Notes: generated from the letters alone by a model not told the origin. Shown: positions 1 to 8,705, counted from the stretch's first letter. The stretch is DNA of 64,000 nucleotides from Actinomadura parmotrematis (GCF_019458805.1 NZ_JAIBOA010000014.1:62001-126000), one strand, 5' to 3'. A program made the numbers and translations.

Positions 1-33
1 ACCGGCGGAGCGCGGGGGCGATACCGTGAGGTC

Positions 34-1266
34 ATGAGCGCAGATCCGGCCCCCGCCGCCACGGCCCCGTCGGCACCGGACGGCTGCGGGCTGCGGGTCC
101 TCTGGGACGAGCGGCTCACCGCCTACGACTTCGGCCCCGGGCACCCGATGAACCCCGTCCGGGTCGAGCTCACCGTCGCGCTCGCCCGCGAGCTCGGCGT
201 CCTGGACGCCGCCAACGTGGACGTGCGGGACTTCGCGGCCGCCGACGACGCGCTGCTCCGCCTCGTCCACGAGGAGGGTTACATCGCCTCCGTCCGGCAC
301 TCGGGGCAGACCGGCCTGCCCGACGAGCGGCGCGGCATCGGCACCGCCGACAACCCGGTCTTCCTCGGCATGCACGAGGCGTCCGCGCTCATCGCCGGGG
401 CCTCGGTCGCGGGCGCCCGCGCCGTCTGGAGCGGCGACGCCGAGCACGCCGCCAACATCTCCGGCGGCCTGCACCACGCCCTCGCGGGCGCGGCGAGCGG
501 CTTCTGCGTCTACAACGACCCCGCCATCGCGATCGCCTGGCTGCTGGACAACGGCGCCGAGCGCGTCGCCTACGTCGACATCGACGTCCACCACGGCGAC
601 GGCGTCCAGGACGCCTTCTACAACGACCCGCGGGTGCTCACCGTCAGCCTGCACGAGTCGCCCCGCACGCTGTTCCCCGGCACCGGCCTGCCGACCGAGA
701 CCGGCGGCCCGGACGCGCCCGGCTCGGCGGTCAACGTCGCGCTGCCGCCCGGCACCGGCGACGCCGCCTGGCTGCGGGCCTTCGAGGCCGTCGTCCCGGC
801 CGCGCTGCGCGCGTTCGGGCCGCAGTTCCTGGTCACCCAGCACGGCGCCGACGCGCACGCCCTGGACCCTCTCGCCCACCTCATCCTCACCATCGACGGG
901 CAGCGCACCGCCTACCGGCGCCTGCACGAGCTGGCCCACGAGGTCGCCGGCGGCCGGTGGCTGGCGACCGGCGGCGGCGGGTACGAGCTCGTCCAGGTCG
1001 TCCCCCGCGCCTGGACCCACCTGCTCGCCGAGGCGGCGGGCCGCCGCCTGGACCCGGAGACGGCCACCCCCGAGACCTGGCGCGACTTCGTGCGGGAGCG
1101 CACCGACGAGATCGCGCCGCGCCGCATGACCGACGGAACTCTGGAGGTGCGCGTGCACACCTGGGAAGAGGGCTTCGACCCGGCCAACCCGGTGGACCAG
1201 GCCGTCCTGGCGACCCGCCGGGCGGTCTTCCCCGAGCTCGGCCTCGACCCGATGGCGGACCTCTGA
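34..1266 (+). CDS. acuC: AcuC-type acetoin utilization protein / class I histone deacetylase-family hydrolase
   Basis: 410-residue member of the arginase/deacetylase superfamily, a Zn-dependent amidohydrolase that in bacteria removes acyl groups from lysines (AcuC reactivates acetyl-CoA synthetase). Seen: the double-His motif of the active site (SGGLHHA, about residue 147), the metal-binding segment YVDIDVHHGDGVQ (about residue 181), a second metal Asp in QHGADAHALDPLAH, and the GGGGY glycine loop near residue 315. Length fits the family. A TACCGT -10-like hexamer at 22-27 lies 6 nt before the ATG and there is no ribosome binding site, so the mRNA is probably leaderless. The stop overlaps the next start (TGATG), which indicates translational coupling. 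The substrate is not known. Confidence 0.9.
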   Translation: MSADPAPAATAPSAPDGCGLRVLWDERLTAYDFGPGHPMNPVRVELTVALARELGVLDAANVDVRDFAAADDALLRLVHEEGYIASVRHSGQTGLPDERRGIGTADNPVFLGMHEASALIAGASVAGARAVWSGDAEHAANISGGLHHALAGAASGFCVYNDPAIAIAWLLDNGAERVAYVDIDVHHGDGVQDAFYNDPRVLTVSLHESPRTLFPGTGLPTETGGPDAPGSAVNVALPPGTGDAAWLRAFEAVVPAALRAFGPQFLVTQHGADAHALDPLAHLILTIDGQRTAYRRLHELAHEVAGGRWLATGGGGYELVQVVPRAWTHLLAEAAGRRLDPETATPETWRDFVRERTDEIAPRRMTDGTLEVRVHTWEEGFDPANPVDQAVLATRRAVFPELGLDPMADL

Positions 1267-2102
1267 TGGCCCGCCCGGGGAGGCGGGCGAAGGGCGCGGG
1301 GGCGCCGTCCCGCGACGAGCTGCGCGCCCACCTGGTCCGCACGATGATCGCCGGCGGGGTCGCCACGCCGCGCCAGAACAACCTGCTGCACTTCCGGCGG
1401 CTGGCCGCCGGCGACCCGTACTACGCGTTCGGGCTGGAGTTCAAGCGCGGCTACACCGAGCGCGAGATCCTGGAGATCATGGTCGAGCGCTGCGGCGTCG
1501 ACCCCGACCCCCGGCACGTCTACGGGGACGACACCATCGACCCCGACCTGACGATCGGCGCGCTCGACCGGATGGCGGCGCGGATCGGCGCGGCCGCCGA
1601 GGCCCGCTCGCCGGTCGTGGTCGCCACCGGGCACCCCGCGACGCTGACCGAGGTCTACCAGGCCGTCGCGCGGGCCCTCGCGGCGCGCGGCTGCGCCGTC
1701 CTCACCCCGGCCGACGGCTGGGAGTACGAGGTCGACCGGCCCTACGGCGGCACCGAGCTGCGGCGCCTCGTCTACGCGCCGGGCGGCGTGGCGATGCTGG
1801 AGGGCGACGACGGCCGCACCCACCACACGCACGACCCCGCCCCGATGGAGCGGATGCTGGCCGTCCTCGCAGCGGAATCCGGACAATGGCCGGATCTGGC
1901 CATCGCCGATCACGGCTGGGCGGGCGCGGCCGGGCAGGCCGGCGTGGACGCCGTCGGCTTCGCGGACTGTAACGACCCCGCGCTGTTCGTCGGCGAGGCC
2001 GAAGGCAGGATCGTCGCGACGGTGCCGCTCGACGACGGCGTGTCCCCGCAGCACTACCGGCCTTTGACCGCCTATCTGCTGGAGCGTTCCGGGCTCGGCT
2101 GA
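1266..2102 (+). CDS. phosphatase-like conserved actinobacterial protein
   Basis: 278 residues, starting at the ATG inside the acuC stop codon; a longer reading in the same frame overlaps acuC and has no support. The N-terminal third is a charged, helical region (about 1-100). The rest contains VVVATGHPATLTEVYQAV and DLAIADHGWAGAAGQAG followed by VGFADCNDPALFVGEAEG, which I associate with actinobacterial proteins usually labelled phosphatase. I cannot name the catalytic residues. Soluble, with no signal peptide. It is probably co-transcribed and co-translated with the deacetylase. The functional label is weak; that it is a real gene is strong from codon use and coupling. Confidence 0.7.
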   Translation: MARPGRRAKGAGAPSRDELRAHLVRTMIAGGVATPRQNNLLHFRRLAAGDPYYAFGLEFKRGYTEREILEIMVERCGVDPDPRHVYGDDTIDPDLTIGALDRMAARIGAAAEARSPVVVATGHPATLTEVYQAVARALAARGCAVLTPADGWEYEVDRPYGGTELRRLVYAPGGVAMLEGDDGRTHHTHDPAPMERMLAVLAAESGQWPDLAIADHGWAGAAGQAGVDAVGFADCNDPALFVGEAEGRIVATVPLDDGVSPQHYRPLTAYLLERSGLG

Positions 2103-2142
2103 GCGGAGTTTCCGGAAAACACCCGCAAACGGTGGCCGGAAT

Positions 2143-2161
2143 GCGTCACGCGAAGTGACGC
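2143..2161. terminator. hairpin after the acuC-phosphatase pair
   Basis: Perfect 7-bp stem GCGTCAC / GTGACGC with a 5-nt loop, 40 nt after the stop codon. There is no U-tract, which is common for actinobacterial intrinsic terminators. Confidence 0.5.
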
Positions 2162-2245
2162 GGCGGCCGTAGCGGGACTCCCGGGACGCGGCCGTTCGGC
2201 CGGTGACGCCTGAGCCGCAGGTCATCGCCTGTTTCCGGGACGCGG

Positions 2246-2312
2246 GGCGGTACCGCCGCACTCTCGGTACCGCCACCTCCACGCTCCGTATGAAAGGACA
2301 GTGTGTCCTTTC
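2246..2312. promoter_or_regulatory. repeat-rich control region upstream of the BldC-like gene
   Basis: The 348-base gap 2103-2450 holds no convincing gene. It contains two copies of CGGTACCGCC (2248-2257 and 2265-2274; the first lies in a perfect GGCGGTACCGCC palindrome) and then the perfect dyad GAAAGGACA-gtg-TGTCCTTTC at 2292-2312. Clustered direct and inverted repeats just upstream of a promoter suggest protein binding sites. The binder is unknown; autoregulation by the downstream MerR-type protein is one possibility. Confidence 0.45.
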
Positions 2313-2350
2313 CGTTAGGGCCGGAGACGGAACCCACCGCAATTCCCCTC

Positions 2351-2378
2351 TTGCGACTCGCGGTACTCGATTTACGCT
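2351..2378 (+). promoter_or_regulatory. promoter of the BldC-like gene
   Basis: -35 TTGCGA (2351-2356), 16-bp spacer, -10 TACGCT (2373-2378). The start would be near 2385, leaving a leader of about 65 nt before the ATG at 2451. Confidence 0.5.
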
Positions 2379-2450
2379 GGATGAAGTACACGTGCGTGAT
2401 CAAAGTCACCCAAAGGGCCGGTGCGCGGCACGTGTGGAAGAGGGCGTCCG

Positions 2451-2654
2451 ATGAGCTCAGGCGAGCGACCTCTCAGCGAGGTCAGGTTCCTGACCGTGGC
2501 CGAAGTGGCGGCGGTGATGCGGGTGTCCAAGATGACCGTCTACCGCCTCGTCCACTCGGGCGAGCTCCCCGCGATCCGCGTGGGCCGCTCGTTCCGGGTA
2601 CCCGAGCAGGCCGTTCACGACTACCTGCGGGATGCGTACATCGAAGCGGGGTGA
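2451..2654 (+). CDS. BldC-like small helix-turn-helix (excisionase/MerR-type) DNA-binding protein
   Basis: 67 residues, almost entirely a winged helix-turn-helix: FLTVAEVAAVMRVSKMTVYR, then LVHSGELPAIRVGRSFRVPEQAVHDYL, the typical wing and second helix of the helix_turn_helix_17 family. The ATG at 2451 follows AGAGGGCG; a GTG 30 nt upstream would add unconserved residues. It precedes the bS22 gene, as does the small DNA-binding gene Rv0500A in mycobacteria. The true BldC orthologue lies elsewhere in this window (28284-28481), so this is a paralogue. Its targets are unknown; the repeats upstream of it are candidates. Confidence 0.85.
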   Translation: MSSGERPLSEVRFLTVAEVAAVMRVSKMTVYRLVHSGELPAIRVGRSFRVPEQAVHDYLRDAYIEAG

Positions 2655-2791
2655 GCGGGCCCCGCTCGGGCGGGGGCGGATCCGGGACGGCGGTCCCGGC
2701 GCCGGCGGGGCGGGCGCGAGCCCGCGCCGCGGCGACGTCATCGGGGACGACGACGAGCAAGGACCGGCCGGCGGACCACGCGGCCGCCGGC

Positions 2792-2831
2792 CCCGGCGCC
2801 CGCGGGGGACGCGTTCCCCGCGGGCGCCGGG
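2792..2831. terminator. strong GC-rich hairpin downstream of the BldC-like gene
   Basis: A perfect 16-bp stem (2792-2807 with 2816-2831) closes an 8-nt loop. It lies 137 nt after the BldC-like stop and before the bS22 promoter, as expected for an actinobacterial terminator without a U-tract. The rest of 2655-2911 shows no gene. Confidence 0.6.
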
Positions 2832-2911
2832 AACGGTCCGGAGACGCGCGGTTGCGCGGCGTTCCGGCGGGTAGGGGAGCGGCCTGGGCGGCGCGTGCGG
2901 CGACCGGCGGC

Positions 2912-2992
2912 ATGACCTCGGTCGGCGCAGCGGTACCCTTGGGCAGCGGACGGTGAACGGCGGAGGCGTACGGCCTCCCGGCGGGACCGTCC
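2912..2992 (+). promoter_or_regulatory. promoter and structured leader of the bS22 gene
   Basis: A -10 TACCCT at 2934-2939 has a weak -35 ATGACC at 2912-2917 (16-bp spacer). The leader can fold: outer stem GGACGGT/ACCGTCC (2948-2954 with 2986-2992) and inner stem GGAGGC/GCCTCC (2962-2967 with 2973-2978). Such a leader ahead of a ribosomal protein gene could be an attenuation or autoregulatory element; this is inference. Confidence 0.4.
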
Positions 2993-3032
2993 GTCTCCTG
3001 TACGAACTTCCGAAATCGTCGAGCGAGGTCTC

Positions 3033-3131
3033 GTGGGCTCTGTCATCAAGAAGCGCCGCAAGCGGATGGCCAAGAAGAAGCACCGCAAGCTGCTGAAGAA
3101 GACGCGCATCCAGCGTCGCAACAAGAAGTAA
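3033..3131 (+). CDS. small ribosomal subunit protein bS22 (AURKAIP1/COX24-domain peptide)
   Basis: A 32-residue peptide missed by length-limited gene callers. It begins MGSVIKKRRKRMAKKKHRK and ends RIQRRNKK, near-identical to mycobacterial bS22, the tiny basic protein found in actinobacterial 30S structures. GTG start after GAGCGAGG. More than half of the residues are Lys or Arg. It stands between the BldC-like gene and the epimerase, matching Rv0500A-Rv0500B-Rv0501. Confidence is high because the motif is so distinctive. Confidence 0.93.
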   Translation: MGSVIKKRRKRMAKKKHRKLLKKTRIQRRNKK

Positions 3132-3168
3132 TCACGCCGGCCACCAGCCGTAAGGGGTGGGGCGCACA

Positions 3169-4194
3169 GTGTCCTCCATGCCCTCTGCCGCGGCCCGTGT
3201 CGTCCTCGTCACGGGCGTCTCCCGTTTCCTGGGGGCGCGGGTCGCGAACACCCTCCAGGCCGATCCCGGCATCGAACGGGTCATCGGCGTGGACACGGTG
3301 CCCCCGACGATGTCGCTGGGGCGCACCGAGTTCGTGCGCGTCGACATCCGGACGCCCGGCATCGCCAAGATCATCGCTTCGGCCGAGGTCGACACCGTGG
3401 TGCACCTGAACCTGGTGACCTCGCCGGCGGCGTCCCGGTCGAAGGCGAAAGAGCTCAACGTCATCGGCACCATGCAGCTGCTGGCGGCGTGCCAGCGGTC
3501 GCCCGACATGCGCAAGCTCGTGGTGCGCTCGTCGGCGGCCGTCTACGGCTCCTCGCCGCGCGACCCGGCGGTGTTCACCGAGCGGGACGAGCCGGCCGAG
3601 GCCCCGTCCGGCGGCTACGCCAAGGACGCGGTCGAGGTCGAGGGCTACGTGCGCGGGCTGGTGCGGCGCCGCTCGGACCTCGCGGTCTCGGTGCTGCGCT
3701 TCGCCAACTTCCTCGGCCCCGGCGTCGACTCCCCCCTCACCCGCTACCTGCGGCTGCCCGTCGTCCCGACCGTGCTCGGCTTCGACCCGCGGCTGCAGTT
3801 CGTGCACGAGGACGACGGCGTCGAGGTGCTCCGCCGGATGACGGTCGAGGACCACCCGGGCTGCTACAACGTCGCGGGCGACGGCGTGCTGCTGCTTTCG
3901 CAGGCGCTGCGCCGCGCGGGCCGCCCCTCGGTGCCGATGCCGGCGCAGTCGATCGCCGCCTTCGGCGACCTCGGCCGCCGGTTCGCCGGCCTGTCGGGCT
4001 TCTCGCCCGAGCTGCTGCGCTGGCTCACCTACGGCCGCGTCCTCGACACCGCGGCGCTCGCCGACGAGCTGGCGTGGCGTCCCAAGTACAGCTCCGAGGC
4101 GGCCCTCGCGGACTTCGTGTCCGTGCGGGGCCCGGGGCCGGGCGCCCCGCTGCGGCTTCTGGACCGGCTCATCGCGACGCCGGTCCGCGACTGA
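3169..4194 (+). CDS. NAD-dependent epimerase/dehydratase (GalE2-like SDR)
   Basis: Extended short-chain dehydrogenase of about 341 residues. The N-terminal Rossmann motif VLVTGVSRFLGARVA (slightly degenerate GxxGxxG) is followed by the acidic residue VIGVD that favours NAD. The catalytic region has SSAAVYG and a Tyr-Lys pair in GGYAKDAVE. GTG at 3169 is preferred because AAGGGG ends 11 nt upstream; GTG 3157 overlaps that site and ATG 3178 is an alternative. Next to the acyltransferase it matches Rv0501-Rv0502, suggesting envelope lipid or sugar metabolism. The sugar substrate cannot be read from the sequence. Confidence 0.82.
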   Translation: MSSMPSAAARVVLVTGVSRFLGARVANTLQADPGIERVIGVDTVPPTMSLGRTEFVRVDIRTPGIAKIIASAEVDTVVHLNLVTSPAASRSKAKELNVIGTMQLLAACQRSPDMRKLVVRSSAAVYGSSPRDPAVFTERDEPAEAPSGGYAKDAVEVEGYVRGLVRRRSDLAVSVLRFANFLGPGVDSPLTRYLRLPVVPTVLGFDPRLQFVHEDDGVEVLRRMTVEDHPGCYNVAGDGVLLLSQALRRAGRPSVPMPAQSIAAFGDLGRRFAGLSGFSPELLRWLTYGRVLDTAALADELAWRPKYSSEAALADFVSVRGPGPGAPLRLLDRLIATPVRD

Positions 4195-4204
4195 GGAGGG
4201 GCCG

Positions 4205-5149
<945 letters not shown>

Positions 5150-5166
5150 CCCCCGCCGGCCGCGCG

Positions 5167-6039
5167 TCAGCGGTTGTGGTGGCGGCGGAGGGCGATGCCG
5201 GCGGCGACGCCGCCCGCGAGCGCGCCGGCGCCGGCGGCGGCCGGGAGCGCGACCATGGTGACCTTGCGGCCGGTGCGGAAGTCGTGGACGGGCCAGCCGT
5301 TCTCGCGGGCGTGGTCGCGCAGCGCGGCGTCGGGGTTGACGGCGTGCGGGTGGCCGACGGTCGTCAGCATCGGCAGGTCGTTCACCGAGTCGCTGTAGGC
5401 CGAGCAGCGCGCCAGGTCCAGGCCCTCGCGCTGGGCGAGCGCGCGGATCGCCTCGGACTTGGCGGGGCCGTGCAGCAGGTTGCCGATGAGGCGGCCGGTG
5501 TAGACGCCGTCCGCGGTCTCGGCGACGGTGCCGAGGGCGCCGGTGAGGCCGAGCCGGTGCGCGATGGTGCGGGCCACCTCCACGGGCGTGGCGGTGACGA
5601 GCCAGACCTGCTGGCCCGCGTCCAGGTGCTGGAGGGCGAGGCGGCGGGTGCCGTGCCAGATGCGGTCGGCCATCACCTCGTCGTAGATCTCCTCCGAGAG
5701 CCGGACGAGGTCGTCGACCTGCTGGCCCGCCACGAACGACAGCGCCATCTCCTTGGCGCTGCCGATGTGCTCGGCGTTCTCCGAGCCGCGCAGGCGGAAC
5801 GCGGCCTGCCCCCAGGCGAACATGGCGAGGTCGCGCATGGTGAACAGCTTGCGGGAGGCCAGGCCCTTGGCGAAGTAGTAGATGGACGCGCCGCGCATCA
5901 TCGTGTTGTCCACGTCGAAGAACGCTGCGGCGGTCGGATCGGGATCGGGGAGCGGATCGAGGGCCGCCGCCGCCGCGGCGGCGGCCTCGCCCGCGCTCAC
6001 AGGGTCGTCTTCCTTGCCGCGATGCCAGAAAAGCCGCAT
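5167..6039 (-). CDS. HAD-IB family phosphatase (SerB1-like)
   Basis: 290 residues. The HAD motif I is FFDVDNTMMRGAS (about residue 40), motif II is WLVTATPVEVA, and motif III/IV is the Asp-rich YSDSVNDLPML. A helical cap lies between motifs I and II. The C-terminus (about 265-285) is a hydrophobic Ala/Gly segment that could anchor it to the membrane. It resembles mycobacterial SerB1 and is in the same genomic position (Rv0505c follows Rv0502), so the substrate may be phosphoserine or, more likely for this subfamily, another phosphomonoester. Confidence 0.82.
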   Translation of the reverse strand: MRLFWHRGKEDDPVSAGEAAAAAAAALDPLPDPDPTAAAFFDVDNTMMRGASIYYFAKGLASRKLFTMRDLAMFAWGQAAFRLRGSENAEHIGSAKEMALSFVAGQQVDDLVRLSEEIYDEVMADRIWHGTRRLALQHLDAGQQVWLVTATPVEVARTIAHRLGLTGALGTVAETADGVYTGRLIGNLLHGPAKSEAIRALAQREGLDLARCSAYSDSVNDLPMLTTVGHPHAVNPDAALRDHARENGWPVHDFRTGRKVTMVALPAAAGAGALAGGVAAGIALRRHHNR

Positions 6040-6132
6040 GGGGCGAGCCTAGTCAATGCCCCACCGCCCCCAGGGGGTTCGTCCTGTATTGGGACGGTGC
6101 TCACGCCCGGCGCGGGCGGCGGAGCGCGGCGA

Positions 6133-6789
6133 TCAGCTCCGCAGGTCGTCGGGCAGCAGCCGGGCCAGCGTCCGCACGGCGCGGTGCTGGAGCGCCTTCA
6201 CCGCGCCGGGCTCCCTCCCCATGATCAGCGCGGTCTCGGCGACCGACCGGCCGTGCAGGAAGCGCAGCACCACGCACTCCCGCTGCTCGGGGCCGAGCCG
6301 GTCGACGGCGGCGAGCAGCGTCCGGCTGGTGATCGCGTCGAACAGGGCGCGCTCGGGGCCGTCCGCCGGGCCGTCCGGCTCCGGCAGCGCGCCGAGCAGG
6401 TCGGCGAGCAGCTCGGCGGAGACCTCCCGGCGGTGGCGGCCGGACGCCAGGTGGCCCGCGACGAGCTCGCGGGCGAGGCCGACCAGCCAGGCCCCGAAGT
6501 CCCGGCCGGACCGCCGGTAGCCGCCGATCCCGTGGAGCGCCCGCAGGAACGTCTCGCTGGTCAGGTCCTCGGCGAGCGGGTGGGAGCCCACCCGGTAGAG
6601 GACGTAGCGGTAGACGAGCTCGACGTGCCGGTCGTAGAGGCAGCCGAACGCCTCGGCGTCGCCGTCGCGGGCGCGCAGCACCAGGTCGTCGGCCGCGGGG
6701 GCGCGGGCGCCGCGGCGGCCCCGGGCGGCCGCGTGCGGGGACGACCACGGCAGCGCCGTCACCCGGGCGGCGAGGGCCGAACCGCTCAT
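6133..6789 (-). CDS. bldN: ECF-type RNA polymerase sigma factor, probable BldN orthologue
   Basis: 218 residues with a sigma region 2 (DAEAFGCLYDRHVELVYRYV and AEDLTSETFLRA) and a region 4 helix-turn-helix (LGPEQRECVVLRFLHGRSVAETAL). A basic N-terminal extension of about 35 residues precedes region 2; Streptomyces BldN also has an N-terminal pro-region, but a longer one. In S. coelicolor bldN lies a few genes from rex-hemACD and the BldC-like/bS22 genes, as here. RBS GAGGAG lies 6 nt before the ATG. No anti-sigma gene (RsbN) is adjacent. The ECF call is firm; orthology to BldN rests on synteny and memory. Confidence 0.78.
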   Translation of the reverse strand: MSGSALAARVTALPWSSPHAAARGRRGARAPAADDLVLRARDGDAEAFGCLYDRHVELVYRYVLYRVGSHPLAEDLTSETFLRALHGIGGYRRSGRDFGAWLVGLARELVAGHLASGRHRREVSAELLADLLGALPEPDGPADGPERALFDAITSRTLLAAVDRLGPEQRECVVLRFLHGRSVAETALIMGREPGAVKALQHRAVRTLARLLPDDLRS

Positions 6790-6831
6790 GCAGGTCTCCT
6801 CGGGGCGGACGCGGCCTCCGGCCGTCCCGCC

Positions 6832-6860
6832 ACTCTAGATACCGCGAGGTACTCAGGCAA
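6832..6860 (-). promoter_or_regulatory. promoter of the BldN-like sigma gene
   Basis: On the minus strand: -35 TTGCCT (6860-6855), 17-bp spacer, -10 TAGAGT (6837-6832), start near 6825. The spacer carries the short dyad TACC-TCGC-GGTA, a possible repressor contact. Confidence 0.6.
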
Positions 6861-6921
6861 CGAGGTGCGGCGGAGGAGCGGGTTACCCCTCCGCGCCCCG
6901 CATCGGGCACCATGGGGCGCG

Positions 6922-8148
6922 ATGGTCGAAGCACTTCTCGCGCTGCTGGCGACCCTGGGTGCCCTCGCGGCGACGGGGTTGCTGGTCATGCGCGCCTCCA
7001 AGGACCGGCTGCTCTACCTGATCGCCTGGTCGCTGACGCTGGTCGGCATCTCCCTCGCGCTGCTCTGCATGACGATCGGGTTCCTCGCGGGGTTCAACTC
7101 CGCGCTGTTCCGCGTCCTGGAGCTCGGCGCGACCCTCATCGCGCCGCTCTGGCTCGCCCTCGGCATGATCGAGCTGATCGCGCGGTACGTGCAGATCCGC
7201 TTCGCGGCCTGGCTGTTCGTGGTGTCCTACACGGTGGTCGCGCTGGTCATCGGCGTGCTGGACCCGGTGCAGGCGTCCTACAAGTTCACCAAGGCGCTGC
7301 CGAAGCCCTCGCAGGTCTACGACAAGCTGCCGACGCTGCTGATCGACGGCGCGCACCTGGTCGCGGTGATCGCGCTGGTCGCCTGCACCGCGGTCACCGC
7401 GGTGCTGGCCTCGCGGCGCGACCGCGAGGCGGGCGAGCTGCTCATCCCGGTCGCGCTCGTCGCGCTCGCCGGCGCGATGATCGTCGGCGGCACCCGCGGG
7501 CTGCTGCCCGGCGCGCTCGCCCCGATCCTCCTCGGCGGCGCCGCCGGCCTCGTCTGGTACGGCGCGATGCGCACCATCCCGGTGTACGAGGACGGCGAGG
7601 ACTACGACGACGAGTACCGCGAGGAGGGCACCGGCTACGACGCCCCGCCGGCGCCGCCGGCGCCGCCGGAGCGGCCGAAGCGCGGCGAGCTGCGGTTCCC
7701 CGAGCCGTCCGCCGAGGACCTGCTGCGCCCCGAGGGCGCGAACGCCCCGGTGACGACCGTCGACGGGTTCGGCCCGCCCGCCGCGGCGGCGGCCGCCGGC
7801 CCGGTCTGCGGCCAGATCACCGTCTACACCCTGCTGGACGGCCGCGAGGAGGCGTTCGACCGCCTCGCCGGCGAGCTGGTCCAGGCGGCCCGCACCGGCG
7901 AGCCGGACACGCTGATCTCGGCGGTGCACGAGGTCGTGAACGCCCCGACGCAGCGCATCCTGTACGAGCTGTTCCGCGACGAGGCCGCGTTCGCCGCCCA
8001 CCAGCGGCAGCCGCACGTCGCGCGGTTCCAGGCCGACAGCCGGACGCACGTCCTGGCCACCAACGTGATCGAGCTGCGCCTCGGCGCCGCCAAGGTCACG
8101 CCGCTGCCCGCCCCCGGCGGCCGCTCCGGCCAGGTGTCCCGCCGGTGA
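6922..8148 (+). CDS. membrane protein fused to a C-terminal antibiotic-biosynthesis-monooxygenase (ABM) domain
   Basis: 408 residues starting at ATG 6922; the frame stays open far upstream but runs antisense to other genes. Residues about 1-220 have six or seven hydrophobic segments. An acidic and Pro-rich linker follows (EDGEDYDDEY and repeated APPAPP). The last about 110 residues are a soluble domain, ITVYTLLDGREEAFDRLAGELVQAA with FRDEAAFAAHQRQPHVARFQ, the Dabb/ABM fold of quinol monooxygenase-like proteins. The fusion would tether a putative quinol- or small-molecule-acting domain to the inner membrane face. It is upstream of a glutaredoxin and rex. Function unknown. Confidence 0.75.
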   Translation: MVEALLALLATLGALAATGLLVMRASKDRLLYLIAWSLTLVGISLALLCMTIGFLAGFNSALFRVLELGATLIAPLWLALGMIELIARYVQIRFAAWLFVVSYTVVALVIGVLDPVQASYKFTKALPKPSQVYDKLPTLLIDGAHLVAVIALVACTAVTAVLASRRDREAGELLIPVALVALAGAMIVGGTRGLLPGALAPILLGGAAGLVWYGAMRTIPVYEDGEDYDDEYREEGTGYDAPPAPPAPPERPKRGELRFPEPSAEDLLRPEGANAPVTTVDGFGPPAAAAAAGPVCGQITVYTLLDGREEAFDRLAGELVQAARTGEPDTLISAVHEVVNAPTQRILYELFRDEAAFAAHQRQPHVARFQADSRTHVLATNVIELRLGAAKVTPLPAPGGRSGQVSRR

Positions 8149-8162
8149 GCGCCGGCGAGGCA

Positions 8163-8420
8163 ATGAACAGGGTCACCATCACGCTGATCGGCAAGCCGGG
8201 GTGCCATCTGTGCGATGACGCGCGGGCGGTGGTGGAGCGGGTCGCCGCCGATCTCGGGGCGGTCGTGGAGGAGCGCGACATCACGGTGTCGGAGGAGGAC
8301 CGGCGGGCCTACTGGGAGCAGATCCCGGTCACGCTGGTGAACGGCGTCCAGCACGATTTCTGGCGGGTGGACGAGGCGCGGCTCCGCGCCGCGGTGCTCG
8401 CGTCGCGCGCCGACCGGTAG
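8163..8420 (+). CDS. glutaredoxin family protein
   Basis: 85 residues with a thioredoxin fold: beta strand VTITLIGKPG, active-site CHLC (residues 14-17), and cis-Pro region QIPVTLVNGVQ. DUF836-type glutaredoxins of this form occur just before the hem cluster in mycobacteria (Rv0508). ATG 8163 is chosen. A GTG at 8145 overlapping the previous stop would add six residues and give GTGA coupling, and it cannot be excluded because GAGG lies only 2 nt from the ATG. It probably reduces protein or low-molecular-weight disulfides. Confidence 0.85.
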   Translation: MNRVTITLIGKPGCHLCDDARAVVERVAADLGAVVEERDITVSEEDRRAYWEQIPVTLVNGVQHDFWRVDEARLRAAVLASRADR

Positions 8421-8476
8421 AGGCGGCTCGGCGGCCGTATCCGGCCTGTTCTTTCGGTCACATCCCGGCCGTCGGC

Positions 8477-8496
8477 TACTATTGGCGCTGCGCCAA
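8477..8496 (+). promoter_or_regulatory. -10-like element followed by a 15-bp palindrome
   Basis: TACTAT (8477-8482), a good -10 hexamer, runs into the perfect palindrome TTGGCGC-t-GCGCCAA (8482-8496). The palindrome would lie at or just before the start point, typical of a repressor operator. It lies about 100 bp upstream of the Rex box, so rex may have two promoters. The binder is unknown. Confidence 0.4.
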
Positions 8497-8577
8497 GAAA
8501 GTCCAGTTTGGCCTGGATTTCGCGGTCTAGGCCTCTTCGGAGGCCGGTGTCCGGTGGCGGCGCGGAACGGGAGGCGA

Positions 8578-8608
8578 CTTTGTGCGCGTATTCACAAAGG
8601 CTTACCCT
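8578..8608 (+). promoter_or_regulatory. Rex operator overlapping the rex promoter
   Basis: CTTTGTG-N8-CACAAAG at 8578-8599 fits the actinobacterial Rex operator (TTGTGAA-N4-TTCACAA) with one perfect and one slightly altered half. The -35 TTGTGC (8580-8585) is inside it, followed by a 17-bp spacer and -10 TACCCT (8603-8608). Bound Rex would block RNA polymerase directly. Start point near 8615, leader about 90 nt. Confidence 0.85.
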
Positions 8609-8705
8609 GGAGGACAGCCCTGCGCGGCCGGGCGGTGGCCGAGCGGTCGCCGCCGCCGACGGCACGGGGCACGGACCGCAGCGCCCCGCCCCCGAAGAGC
8701 AGGCC

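Noticed and set aside
8508..8705. N-terminal extension of Rex
   Set aside because: It would place coding sequence across the Rex operator and promoter and adds residues absent from the family.
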